A DNA stretch of 64,000 nucleotides from Arctopsyche grandis (Eukaryota > Arthropoda > Insecta > Trichoptera > Hydropsychidae): positions 1,364,001 to 1,428,000 of the forward strand of contig NC_135355.1 of NCBI RefSeq assembly GCF_051622035.1, written 5' to 3'. The notes under the pieces are model-generated. The model saw nothing but the letters and a program-made list of their open reading frames with translations, did no database searches and had not been told where the DNA came from. The position numbers and the translations under genes are program-made. Within the stretch, counting starts at the first letter, position 1, and every line of letters starts with the position of its first letter. Positions 36,701-44,930 of this stretch are shown here, in pieces.

Positions 36701-39700
36701 GTTCGATAGGACTGACTGTGTTCAAAAAATACACACACACATTTTTTCTAGAAAACGTGATCATTGATCGATTCCGAGTTCTAATCAGTCAAAATCTCGA
36801 GTTAGAATTTTCGCATGATCATCTATTGTTACAACGTTCATAGATAAAGTGAATTTATAAATATATTTTTGATTTGAAATTCGCTGGATAATTAATCATA
36901 CGTATTTTAAAGCAACGAAAAATCACAATCAATAGAAAAAACGTCTGACTATTGATTCCGATGCCTGCTTATGGCACAACGGCACTAGATTTTGAGTTTA
37001 AGACTGCGAAATCAAAAAAAATTGTACGAATTGCGCAATTTTTAAACTATTGTTGCGTAGGGGTGGGTGGAGGATCCAAGTCAAAGGCCACAGTTGTTTC
37101 ACAGCATTTATTGGTGATCAAGGAGGTACACGCACTGGCAGTGCTCTGTCCAGAATGTCTTGATATCGCATAAGTTTCGCCTTATAACGGATCGGTCGCT
37201 CAGGCAATTTATTCGACGTCCGGTTACTTCCCTATTGTTTGGGCATGCACCCGGATATGTATTCCCACGACACACAGTCCCACGCTATCGCTGTCACTTC
37301 TGAGTAGGGACCGATAGCGGCCATTTCGGTGGCCATTGTTTTGGCCTGCTTGCACTTGCAGTCTGGAGATAATCCTTGAAACCAATTGTAACGGTCGCAC
37401 AGTCTCTGGGATGCTACTCGGCCTAATCCGATTGCACTTACTCGGCGGTGTACGTAACACTATCATGTCCAACATCAACCGACAAAAATCATTGTCACAT
37501 TCGAATTCAACGGGTCAAATTTAGTAAAGATTGATCAGTCTCCGTTTCGATCATTTTTTTCGATGTTCATCGTATGCAATTATTGAGTTAATTTTTGTTT
37601 CAATTTTATTTTATTTCACTATAGATTTTTACAACTGAAAGATCTTTACTAATAGTGTGTTCTTCGGCGACTCAAAAAGAGGATTGGATGTCTGCGTTGC
37701 AAAAGAATAGCAATATATCGACGAAAGAGGTCGATCATCAAACTATTTCCAAAGCATACAAGCCAACATTGCTGGTGAAATCCGACAAAAATAATATGAA
37801 AATAAATTTTATTTTGGAAATCAAAAAAGATATTTTTCTCATTGGTGTGTATAATATAATAATACATATAATTTGAATGTATAATCAATCATCGAGCAAC
37901 CGATAACTTGACGCTGTCGTTCACAGGCGCTGAAAAAGATTTGCACTGCTACTTCAGGAACGTTGGAAAGGAGGAGCCGGTTCTTGTTTCCGACATGAAA
38001 GGAATGCAAAAGGTTCGCGTCATTCCAAACATAGATCAAATCGTATTCTTGGACAGCGACGGTCAATTGATGCACACATCTTTGCGACAGTTTGTCGCTT
38101 TTCTTAAAACCACTCAGAATTGCGCCCAAACCGACGCCCCGGAGTTTCAATATTTATCTTCGGACAACGACGTCACATTATTTGAGGTAATTGTGGTTTT
38201 TAATATATCTATACTGAGAGTTTGTGGTTTGAACCTACATATTTTAACTCGGTTGGACCTCAAATGAAAAATAAATAAATACAATTTCCGATGTATTAAG
38301 TATTTCTGCAGTGCTACTGATTAGATTTGAACTATTGTGACGTAATCAGGTCGATCGTTTCCTGTGTATCAAATATGAATTTAGAGACCCGTATTTTGGG
38401 CATCTATTTTGCATTTTAGCGTTTCAGGGCATTAAAAATGTTCAATTTAGTATATATTTTTATGAAGAGTTTAATTTTAAATAATAAAAAATTTCGATAA
38501 AATTTATATACATATATACAATTTAAAGACGGCACAACGGTTAAAAAATAATAGAAAAATTCAAAAATGTTTTGAAATTAAAATTACAATAAAAAAAACA
38601 TGAATATAAAAATACAAAGACAAAAAATATGAATATAAAAATATAATACCAATTAATATTGATCAAAACTTAACATGGAGCATATTTCTACAGGTTCTTT
38701 TTTGAGATTCGTGCGACGATCGGTTACAATTATATTGTATTTACTAAAATACCTTTCAGCATCTACACTATTGACGGGACACCAAATAGATTTTAGAGCG
38801 GCACAACCAAACTCTTCATATTTAATTTTTGTTGCCATCAATAATAGCAATATATCCGGCGTGGATTCACTTTTTATATTCTCTATTAATTGTCTAAAAA
38901 GTGCTGATATCCTTCAAAAACATTGAGCCTCTGTTAATACATTAAACAATGGCAGGTTTATAAAAAACAAAACTGTTTCTTTAACATTCATATTAGATTT
39001 TGAACCTGCCACAGATGGATTGAATAGTTTACTCAATGTTCCGAGGAATAGATTTGTCTCATTCAGTATTGAGTGCGAGTCTAGTTTTAGGACGCTTTTT
39101 TAAGCAGCCTTTTGGATACACAGCTCCATCTTTCTTCTTTTGTTCAGTTCAGTAGTAGATAAAAGCAGTTGCTTGGTTTCGACAGGAAAAACATCGTCTA
39201 TAGTAAACTGCAAGCTCTGTTTTATCCCCTCAATTTCTTCACATAATAAATGGGCAAAGGGATAGGAAGACCCTTCTAAATTGTCTATTAATTTTATTTT
39301 AGATATCACCACAGACGTCGAGCGCTGATCGGGTACTCTTGTGTTCCACAATGTCTTCATCGTTGGCGATATACGAGTATGAGAATTTAAAAATGTCATT
39401 TACCCTGTTGCGTCACCTGAAAACTGAGCCCGTCTCCTGCATGAGATTCACCCAACACACCGTGCTAGTGGGATCGCACAAGTTCTACGAGATCGATTTG
39501 AAGAGTTTCAAAGTCGAGGAGTTCCTCGATCCGTCGGATACGAGCCTGTATCACGCCGTGTACGCTTCCAAAAATAGCATATATCCTCTGGCGATCGTTC
39601 AGACCAAGAGCCGAGCCGAAGATAAGGTCATTGAATACTTGCTGTGCTACGACGGCTTTGGAATATTCGTCGACGAATACGGTCTGCGGTCTCGGCGCAA

Positions 39701-40472
39701 CGACGTTAAATGGGCTCACCGTCCGTCGCAGATCGTCTTCAGGCGACCGTTCATATTCGTAGTCTACTATTCGTCGGTGGAGGTGATACATTTGAGTGGC
39801 GACGCTTTCCAACGCTCGTGGTCCGATAGCGATAGTGTAAATTCGTGCTCCAGCAGCAACTCGAGCAATTGCGTGAAGAAGATGAGCGTCGAGTTGAACG
39901 CTCCGAGCTATCTCGGCAAATCGTTGACACCGTCGTCGATATACGTTTCGAATAAGAATAACACAACACATGCGGCGGAGATTTGCGAGCTGAACGGAAG
40001 TGAAATATTCAAAAGCGATAATCTGGGAGCTTCCATTGACACCCTCGATACTGTGGACGATCTCGATAGTTGTAAAAATGTACAGAATAATATGGATGTG
40101 TCGTTGTCGATGCTGACCGACGTGGATATGAATCTATCCCAGGACTCTTCGATTGAAGCCAGCACCGATTTCTCGTTGAAGATCAAAGCGAAGGCTAAGG
40201 TTATTAATTCTTTGAAGCGTGAAAATAATAAAGTGAGCGCTATTCAAGAACTGTTGAGTAGACAAAATGCTGATTTTAAGCAGTCTAAGGCTGAAGAATC
40301 GGACTCTTCTTTTGACGGATCTGACCCCGATTCATCGAATGAGGATTCGACTAGTTCTAGGAAATACACCAATCAATCTAATAATGTAAAATTTAATAAA
40401 AACTGCTTGAAGACTAACGGATCTCATGATACTAACGGTGAAATATTGAAAAAACAAGTTAGATTCAATTAA
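18686..40472 (+). CDS. sti: Citron Rho-interacting kinase (Sticky orthologue)
   Basis: Serine/threonine kinase that acts with Rho, kinesins and anillin at the midbody in cytokinesis (known for the family). I infer 28 coding exons and about 2003 residues; all junctions keep phase. Kinase domain at about residues 90-365, with GRGHFGEV loop, lysine in AMKTL, HRDVKPDN, DFG and GTTEYISPE all present, so catalytically competent. The AGC-kinase tail includes LPFIGFTYSQ. A coiled coil spans about 500-1300. PH domain at about 1385-1482 (EGWVKIQRE to KEDWMSALQ), CNH at about 1500-1780, then a Ser/Asp-rich tail. The C1 zinc finger that sits between coiled coil and PH in mammalian citron is not found. 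The ATG at 18686 (MEPSKEAINVRLCQLNG) fits the family N-terminus. AATAAA occurs at about 40634. Transposons fill introns 5, 8, 11, 17, 19, 23, 25 and 27. Confidence 0.92.
19933..20893 (-). mobile_element. hAT element remnant in citron intron 5
   Basis: Ends are inverted repeats (left GGACCCGTATT, right AATACGGGTCT). Minus-strand reading includes ATKIKYEDFGC and SVDAERYFSKYNIIVTDRR, matching the C-terminal dimerisation region of hAT transposases, and a segment RQLELCIQKAAQKSVLKL. Frames are broken. The second copy of the family is at 38384-39298. It lies antisense to citron. Confidence 0.75.
21824..22310. mobile_element. piggyBac-type MITE, family 2, copy 1 (citron intron 8)
   Basis: 487 bp bounded by TTAA on both sides (21820-21823, 22311-22314). 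Terminal repeats are CCCTTTGCCCGCGGC and GCCGCGGGCAAACGG. TTAA duplication with CCC-ends is the piggyBac signature. No coding capacity. Confidence 0.85.
23240..23509 (-). mobile_element. Solo LTR, family B, copy 1
   Basis: On the minus strand the unit runs TGTAGGGTTGG to CTACCACA, about 270 bp, with a possible polyadenylation signal (TTAATAAACAAC). Two further copies are at 28606-28842 (minus) and 40926-41168 (plus). TG...CA ends and single-copy state suggest a solo LTR. Target duplications are not clear because the flanks are TACATA microsatellite. Confidence 0.6.
23600..23982 (-). mobile_element. Solo LTR, family A (citron intron 11)
   Basis: TGTTGCGTAGG to GTACGTAACA, 383 bp, with CTAT on both sides (23596-23599 and 23983-23986). 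Sense is minus; AATAAATGCTGTG is the probable polyadenylation region. It is diverged internally from 37051-37459. Confidence 0.8.
24012..24386 (-). mobile_element. tRNA-derived SINE, copy 2
   Basis: Homologous to the SINE at 13945-14199 (shared CATTGAAACG(G/T)TT and CCACAG/CCGAGACAT phrases), but the tRNA-like head is diverged and the tail segment of about 90 bp is duplicated in tandem (24008-24060 and 24095-24150 both read TTGTAAATTTGCAGCATTTT). Confidence 0.65.
24396..25381 (-). pseudogene. Jockey-clade LINE, 5' truncated
   Basis: Minus-strand translation from 25381 starts within the reverse transcriptase at NLYADDTACF (catalytic YADD) and continues KYLGVTFDKRMRW and LTYASPVWNN, which are jockey-type C-terminal blocks. 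One in-frame TAA interrupts KL*VIQNKSLKIIYN near 24896. The 3' untranslated end (24396-24700) matches 9186-9490. The 5' part is lost at about 25381. Confidence 0.85.
25558..25690 (-). mobile_element. LTR family A fragment
   Basis: Starts TGTTGCGTAGG as in the full LTR at 37051 but stops at AAGTACCGCCTT, where mariner sequence begins. The left flank is ATAT rather than CTAT. Confidence 0.75.
25691..26398 (+). pseudogene. mariner transposase relic
   Basis: Plus-strand frames give RWVPRLLTLDNKCNRE, then WIHWYTPETKEQ-like and GKVMATVF segments, then the C-terminal 120 residues in one frame (25990-26333): HTSALATAKLVELGYELLPH, PYSPHLAPCDFFLFPNLKKS, ending KCIELKGDYVEK. These are mariner-family signatures. 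Frameshifts break the 5' half. The 3' inverted repeat ends TTATCGGACCACCCTCGTA. The 5' end is missing at the junction with the LTR fragment. Confidence 0.85.
26884..28592 (-). mobile_element. hAT-like element K, copy 1, split by an RTE-type LINE
   Basis: Ends CAGCTGTGGAGTC and GACTCCACAACCCTG match the K family (45697-46725). The flanks GTATATAT (26876-26883) and GTATATAC (28593-28600) agree at 7 of 8 bases, as for a hAT target duplication. The LINE at about 26990-28157 interrupts it. Confidence 0.7.
26990..28157 (+). pseudogene. RTE-like non-LTR retrotransposon, 5' truncated
   Basis: Reverse transcriptase blocks in order: FIDFEKAFDRVEHDK, VRQGCVLSPMLFNLYSE, IRFADDTAVL, then the C-terminal domain with LLYGCEAWTL, FEMWCYRRMLKISWKKH and RRKMEYFGHIIRG. 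A TGA after HDK, a frameshift near 27100 and a TAA at about 27392 inactivate it. It ends in a TAGAAGAAGAAGAA tail at about 28157. Confidence 0.85.
28606..28842 (-). mobile_element. Solo LTR, family B, copy 2
   Basis: About 237 bp, minus-strand sense, from TGTAGGGTTGG-type end at 28842 to CTACCACA at 28606. It lacks about 30 bp in the AATAAA region relative to copy 1. It directly abuts element K copy 1. Confidence 0.6.
30755..30960. repeat. Palindromic repeat H, copy 1
   Basis: Contains a hairpin around TGTATCACGTTTTCG / CGAAAACGTGATACA and phrases GCGGCCAGTAAGCGTTG and GTGCACCCAACATGATAC that recur at 35464-35803. It lies in citron intron 17. Confidence 0.6.
30964..32343 (-). mobile_element. 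Pogo/Tigger-type element, copy 2 (citron intron 17)
   Basis: Ends CAGTAGAACCTCGAT and ATAGTCGAGGTTCTACTA are flanked by TA. Minus-strand reading at 31276-31150 gives KSKSVFMWFIQRRSSGQPIS then GPLLYDVF, resembling the CENP-B/jerky-type DNA-binding domain of Tigger transposases. A segment of about 200 bp occurs twice (about 31130-31290 and 31810-32010), with a piggyBac MITE inserted between. No intact transposase. Confidence 0.75.
31296..31808. mobile_element. piggyBac-type MITE, family 2, copy 2, nested in pogo element
   Basis: 513 bp flanked by TTAA (31292-31295, 31809-31812), with CCCTTTGCCCGCGGC and GCCGCGGGCAAACGG ends. About 90% identical to 21824-22310 by eye, with a 26-bp extra block near 31520. 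Confidence 0.85.
32782..34063. mobile_element. Foldback element E, two ~620-bp inverted arms (citron intron 19)
   Basis: The left arm (32782 to about 33407) and right arm (about 33441-34063) are inverted copies around a loop of about 35 bp. The right end reads GTCGTCATTTGTCGAACAGTG; the left end is CACTGT with an internal deletion. TTA flanks both ends (32779-32781, 34064-34066). The element fills nearly all of the intron 32754-34134. Single arms are found at 1587, 2721 and 52600. No transposase is seen. Confidence 0.85.
35034..35879. mobile_element. Nested TIR element in citron intron 23
   Basis: Terminal inverted repeats GCTACTTTAGTATGCGGTC TACCTT at 35037-35062 and their complement at 35847-35872. 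Inside lie a long hairpin (about 35230-35290 against 35325-35385, arms containing AACCTAACCTAA and GGTGTTGGCTGCTA) and palindromic repeat H (35464-35803). At least three nested units. Confidence 0.7.
36395..36945. repeat. Inverted-repeat element in citron intron 25
   Basis: About 70 bp at 36405-36475 (TATTGATTGTGATTTTTTT, AATTAATTATC) is inverted at 36880-36945 (GATAATTAATCATACG, AAAAATCACAATCAATAG). No coding capacity; probably a MITE. Confidence 0.6.
37051..37459 (-). mobile_element. Solo LTR, family A, best full copy (citron intron 25)
   Basis: 409 bp from TGTTGCGTAGG to GTACGTAACA, flanked by CTAT (37047-37050, 37460-37463). Minus-strand sense, with AATAAATGCTGTG. The 4-bp duplication and TG...CA ends define a solo LTR. 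Confidence 0.85.
38384..39298 (-). mobile_element. hAT element remnant abutting the CNH exon (citron intron 27)
   Basis: Same family and orientation as 19933-20893 (left end AGACCCGTATTTTGGGC; minus-strand reading SVDAERYFSKYNIIVTDRR and EEIEGIKQSLQFTIDD). Similarity to the first copy continues through TTAATTTTATT at about 39285-39297, a few bases from the acceptor AG at 39301-39302; the right inverted repeat is missing. Confidence 0.75.
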
Positions 40473-40925
40473 TTGATTGATTTTTTTATTATGACTGTAA
40501 TAAATTTGACTTTTCAGAATGACCTTTTGGCTATGACGGTTGCTGTATTTATTTGTCATAAGTGTGAAGTACTTAATTTTGATAAATCTCGACTAAAATG
40601 CATAATAGATTTAATAATATGTATTATTCATTCAATAAAGTGTAACAATTGTAATATATTATACATACTTAAAATTTGTGTGACTTACATATATTATATA
40701 CGTTTATATTATTTATTATTTTGCTTGCCAATGTATTTTTTTTCTTCAATAAACTGTTTTTATTGATTTATTGTGTATGTTTTTGGTTCTATGTTAAAAC
40801 CGCTCACATAAAATGCGAACACGAAAGAAACTTTTCATAGGTTTTTCAGATTTAAGAAATTGGATTGTTGAATTTTTAATGCCTGTGTGTGAAAGGATTA
40901 AATAACATAAATGAAATAATATACG
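40473..40925. other. Citron 3' untranslated region and spacer
   Basis: AATAAA at about 40634-40639 and again near 40747 are candidate polyadenylation signals. Nothing else is recognised before the LTR at 40926. Confidence 0.5.
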
Positions 40926-41168
40926 TGTAGGGTTGGCATTGAACGAAAGACTGATGAAAGAGTATGTTACGACTGATTGTGAAAAGGGGCAGAGATGTAA
41001 CGGTTAGTCACAGTTGGACCTGTGCTCCGCGCGGTTGGTTGCTAAACCTCCGCACGTATCGTCTTAATAAACAACATGGCTGAAAACGCACGTGTTTGGT
41101 CTTTACCTTAACCGCCTCATTCTAACCGTGGTTCTGAACAGCGTCATCTGTCAGGAATCTCTACCACA
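40926..41168 (+). mobile_element. Solo LTR, family B, copy 3
   Basis: TGTAGGGTTGG to CTACCACA, 243 bp, with TTAATAAACAACATGG. It lies directly before a K element (41195-41703) in the same relative order as copy 2 and K copy 1. Confidence 0.6.
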
Positions 41169-41194
41169 TACATATTATGTATTTTAAAATTTAC

Positions 41195-41703
41195 CAACTC
41201 TGACTCCGATTCCAATTTTGAACGATTTTAGTAAGATCGAATTTCTTGCTAATATAAAATTGTTAGTAATAAAAATAATAACGATTTTCAAAATATAAAA
41301 AATTAAAGGAATTAAAAATTTACATGCAACTCAATTTGTTGAATTATTAGTTATGAAATAGGTATAAATAACAAGTAAGTATATTAATAGTGTGTGTGTG
41401 TATGAATTTCATACAAAAATAAATCAATTAAAAAATGGGAATAAAAATAAGTATGAGGAAGGAATCAACCGTTTTGGCCACAAAACATCAAAATACCTGC
41501 AATTCAACGATTTTATTTATAATGTAATTTAAAATCATGGTTTTTATGGAGATATTATTTAATTTAAATTTATTAGTGGATTTACTGAAGACTAGTTGAC
41601 ACATACCGTAGTACTATAAAAGAAAATTATAAAAGGAGTTGAGTCAGTTGATTTTTTACGACAACTCCGCTTGAAATGCTCCCACTCCGACTCCACAACC
41701 CTG
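41195..41703 (+). mobile_element. hAT-like element K, copy 3, left end missing
   Basis: Begins inside the family at AAATTTACCAACTCTGAC and ends CTCCGACTCCACAACCCTG. Shares AGTTGACACATACCGTAG and GAGTTGAGTCAGTTG with 45697-46725. Confidence 0.7.
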
Positions 41704-41708
41704 TTTAA

Positions 41709-42651
41709 CCCTTTGGCTGCTACGAGGTTTTTCAATGTCCAAGCGAAAAATGCTAACATTTGTAATTATTTAGAAAAAAAAAATATATAATATTTTTTTT
41801 TACATACTTCGCCGAACGCTAGTAATTTTTATAATACTTTATATACATTTTTAAGAAGCAGTTGTGGACTCGTGCTCTCTCTTTCTGTCTTGCTTTTACA
41901 TGCGTGCGTGCGAAAGAGATACCTACATATATACACTAAATAAGTTTTGACGATTGTTTTCCGAAGCTTTATTTTTTTCAATAATCTATTTTCAGACATC
42001 GATGTATCCTTACAACATGCGATATATTCGAAACAGGTAGCGGTCTTTCTCTCTTTCTTTCTTGGTTTTAATTGTGTACGTGTGAGCGAGACACACAAGG
42101 ATGCGAAGTTTCTAATAATCAAATAATTTGTCAACATGTATCATAAACATTTTGTATGCATTTCAGTTGCATTTGATTGATTGCATGAATTCGTGATCTT
42201 TTTAATTGAAAGCGGATTTCTATTGTTTTTTGCCATTTATTTTAACTCTGCAAAATGATATCGGACAGTGAAAGTGATGAAAGTGAAATAATAGCTCCTC
42301 GCCGAGGAACTCGACAAATCAGCAGCTCTACTGATTCTGAAAATGAATTTATCGACAATAATCAATTCCCAAGTAATAACTCCTTATATGACATTGACAA
42401 CGAACCCGAAATTTACTTTGAAGATGAACCCGAAATTGAAGAGCTTTTATTTAAAAATTGATAAATATTAATAAAGCTTGATTGAAAAATAAATATAAAT
42501 ACGTATATAAAAAAATGTTTCGTGCCACTGATGCGCTGGTGGCTCAAAGAAAGTATTGAAATACGACAATTAATGACGACAACAACGATCGTCGTAGCAA
42601 TCTTCGCCGATTTCAAAACAACGATTTATTGTTGTTGTAGCAGTCAAAGGG
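41709..42651 (+). mobile_element. Non-autonomous piggyBac derivative, copy 1
   Basis: Ends CCCTTTGGCTGCTAC and GTAGCAGTCAAAGGG are flanked by TTAA (41705-41708) and CTAA (42652-42655, one mutation). The plus strand holds a short frame (42255-42461) starting MISDSESDESEIIAPRRG, an acidic stretch like the N-terminus of piggyBac transposases, that stops after 68 codons. No catalytic DDD core. A near-identical inverted copy is at 61951-62888. Confidence 0.85.
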
Positions 42652-42839
42652 CTAAGACTGAAGAGGAAAATTAGCGAAGTAAACCTAATATAGGCCTTTT
42701 AATGATGTGTCAACGCTAAATCGTTTATATGTAATTTGAACGAATCATGTTTCATTATATGTAGATGTGATAAGTTTCTATATGCGTTTCTTTCGTGTTC
42801 GATTTTTCCTAAAAATGGTCACGAGAAAACTGGTCACAC

Positions 42840-43394
42840 CCAAAAATTAAAAATTGGTCGAATTCTTGGGTTTGACCAGTTTATTCGTGACCAGTTTTAG
42901 GGTGTGACCAGTTTTCTCGTGACCAGTTTTAGTGTGACGGATGATCACGTGTGACCGATCTAGAGCGACCGGTTGTCCTGTGACTGGTTCACATATGACT
43001 AGTAGTCCGTTTACCCAAACATGACTCTGTGCGACGTTCGAAGGAGTGGTGTGTGGAGAGCGTGCAGCGTGGGGTGCGGGTGCCGAGTGGGAGGTGGGAG
43101 GTGGGAGGGCCGAGTGACGTTCGCTGATTACTGATCGCACGGCAGTGGGTGTCGGCCGGCGTTCGAGTCGACTGCTAGTCGCTGACCGTAGGCTGCCGCT
43201 CACTAGTAATATGAATAGGATCGAATCCGAGGCCGAGGCCGAGGCCATGACCGTAACGGTGTGGCGGCCACCGTTACGGTCATGACCGCCATTTTACGCA
43301 AAATGGCGAAAATTTTGGCGAAAAAAATGGCGAATTTCCCGTAATGAAGAAAAGCGGATTTATTGTCACTTTCAAATAAAACGGCTCATATATT
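42840..43394. repeat. GTGACCAGTTTT-rich region and hairpin
   Basis: At 42860-42990 the phrase GTGACCAGTTTT or variants (GTGACCGATC, GTGACTGGTTC) recurs about seven times at irregular spacing. At 43246-43261 and 43269-43284 a 16-bp perfect inverted repeat (CATGACCGTAACGGTG) follows three GAGGCC units. The minus-strand frame 42847-43248 is low-complexity Ser/Pro/Ala-rich and has no domain. Confidence 0.6.
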
Positions 43395-43555
43395 TGTGGC
43401 GGCTCGCTTATACGACATGGTCGAGTTTGGTTGCCTTCCTGCGAGTGGGAACCAACTCGGCTGGGTTCCGAGAGCCACTACTCACTCTGTCTTCAGCTGT
43501 CATATAATAAACACGTGCATTAACATGCCAGTCGTCTCATTCGTTCATCCTCCAT
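43395..43555 (+). mobile_element. Solo LTR of the miniature retrotransposon at 60861
   Basis: About 161 bp, TGTGGCGGCTCGCTTATACG to CATCCTCCAT, with ATATT duplicated on both sides (43390-43394, 43556-43560). Contains TATAATAAACACG as polyadenylation region. Matches both LTRs of 60861-61937. Confidence 0.88.
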
Positions 43556-43560
43556 ATATT

Positions 43561-44518
43561 CAAATTCAATTTTCATATAAATATTTATTTTTCTAATTTT
43601 AATTTTCGAAATGATTTTCCAATTATTTTGAACTTTTGGGTTTTAATATGCTTGAAGAAGAGATGTTGTAACTTAATAGTTTATTTAATTGACTATTTTT
43701 AAGATATAAACAAAACTACAAATTAAATAAACCTAATGCATACATATGTACATATTGTCAATATCTCTTTGATATTCGATGTGTATCTAATTGGGTTTAA
43801 TTTTTTAGTTTTTCCAATCGATAGGTTTATCTTTGTATTAATGTATGTACATATCAACGTACAAAGTAGCCAGGATTTTTTTAGGGGGGCTGAAAAACAA
43901 ACGCAATCCTCCAACCCCAAGGAGTTTTTTTCAAAAGAAAAACGAAACTTTTTATTAGCTTTTATTTATCCCTAGAATTTGCGTAAAATCATTCGTAATG
44001 GGGGTAAACGGGGACTCCCGTATTCTGCGCGCGCACATTAATACGGGAGGAAAAGCCTGTTCCTCTTGTTCCTGTTGTATCCTGCTCGCGCAAATTAAGT
44101 GTGTATATACCATTTACCATGCACCCTTTTCTTTTTATCTTTCGACTTAAGATCATTCGATTTTCGAACTTTGCCTTCCGATATTTGCGTTTTCGATAAT
44201 TTCACATTCCGGCCCGTCACGGAGACCGCTTCGTTATATGTACATAAGGCAAATAAATTTCGCACGTTATTATAATAGATTTATATCATTTAGCTAGTTT
44301 GCGGCTTGTACTTGTATGTACATATGTAGGTATTATACGTTGTATGTATATGATAATAATTTCTAACAATTAATAATATTAACTAATTTGGATTATATTT
44401 TTTACTCTACGTCACTTAACGAGTTCGAACTAAATTTTAAGAGATTTAAAACAAAATTTTAACAGTAAACACGCTGACAGTGACAGTTCGCGCGCGTGCG
44501 CAGAAAGCTTTGCGCCTG
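43561..44518. other. Intergenic with TTTCGA-rich terminal repeat
   Basis: At 44125-44260 the phrases CCATGCACCCTTTTCTTTT, TCTTTCGACTTAAGATC and GCCTTCCGATATTTGCG match 46487-46585. A preceding block, 44009-44100 (GGAGGAAAAGCCTGTTCC), matches 46325-46400 inverted. This is one repeat family with subterminal TTTCGA motifs. A transposon-like end CCAGGATTTTTTTAGG is at 43870. Confidence 0.5.
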
Positions 44519-44616
44519 TCGCAGATATAGTACCTGCAAATAGCCAATAATTAGCAGATATGGTACCTGCAAATAGCCAATAATTTGCAGATATAGTACC
44601 TGCAAATAGCCACAAC
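44519..44616. repeat. Three-unit tandem repeat of TATAGTACCTGC motif
   Basis: Three direct units of about 33 bp (GCAGATATAGTACCTGC then AAATAGCCAATAATT), the last running into CCACAACC. The same unit forms the hairpin at 4751-4828. Confidence 0.85.
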
Positions 44617-44690
44617 CTACTTATAATGGTATGTATATAAAATTACTTTTCGTTAATAATATACATATAGGAATGATTTTTAAAACGAGC

Positions 44691-44868
44691 TGTATGTGTG
44701 GTTGGCCAACCTGCTAGGGATAAAGTGTGTGTGGTATGCATGGTTGAGACCGGATCCGTGTGGTTATGGTTACTTGTTGGAGAACAAGCCGGACGACATG
44801 TTGTATAATAAAGATACTTGACCGAATCTGCGCTTTTCACTTGGAATCCTTCACACCCGGAACCTACA
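44691..44868 (+). mobile_element. Possible short solo LTR
   Basis: 178 bp from TGTATGTGTGGTTGG to GAACCTACA with TATAATAAAGAT. TG...CA ends and the AATAAA placement fit an LTR. No second copy or clear target duplication. Confidence 0.4.
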
Positions 44869-44930
44869 TACATATATTTTCTAAGCTTAAAATAAATAAA
44901 CTACGTACATTTATATAAATCTCCATTAAA

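Larger units (their letters stand above)
34668..40472 (+). other. sti: Citron exons 22-28 (linker, PH, CNH, tail)
   Basis: Inferred coordinates: 34668-34831, 34915-34986, 35917-35973, 36052-36232, 37625-37844, 37927-38186 and 39303-40472. The linker reads KRKKTLGDMLFGKST, then REAKERISALQQKL, then directly IEKLSNLKSTAIEGWVKIQR of the PH domain. CNH features include FYEIDLKSFKVEEFLD, LLCYDGFGIFVDEYG and FIFVVYYSSVEVIHL. The last exon ends KKQVRFN. Confidence 0.85.

Noticed and set aside
39465-39971. 168-codon minus-strand frame
   Set aside because: Antisense of the CNH exon; the plus-strand reading is strongly supported by domain content.
44430-44615. Short protein with WLFAGTISANY repeats
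   Set aside because: It is the translation of the 33-bp tandem array, whose unit length happens to be divisible by three.
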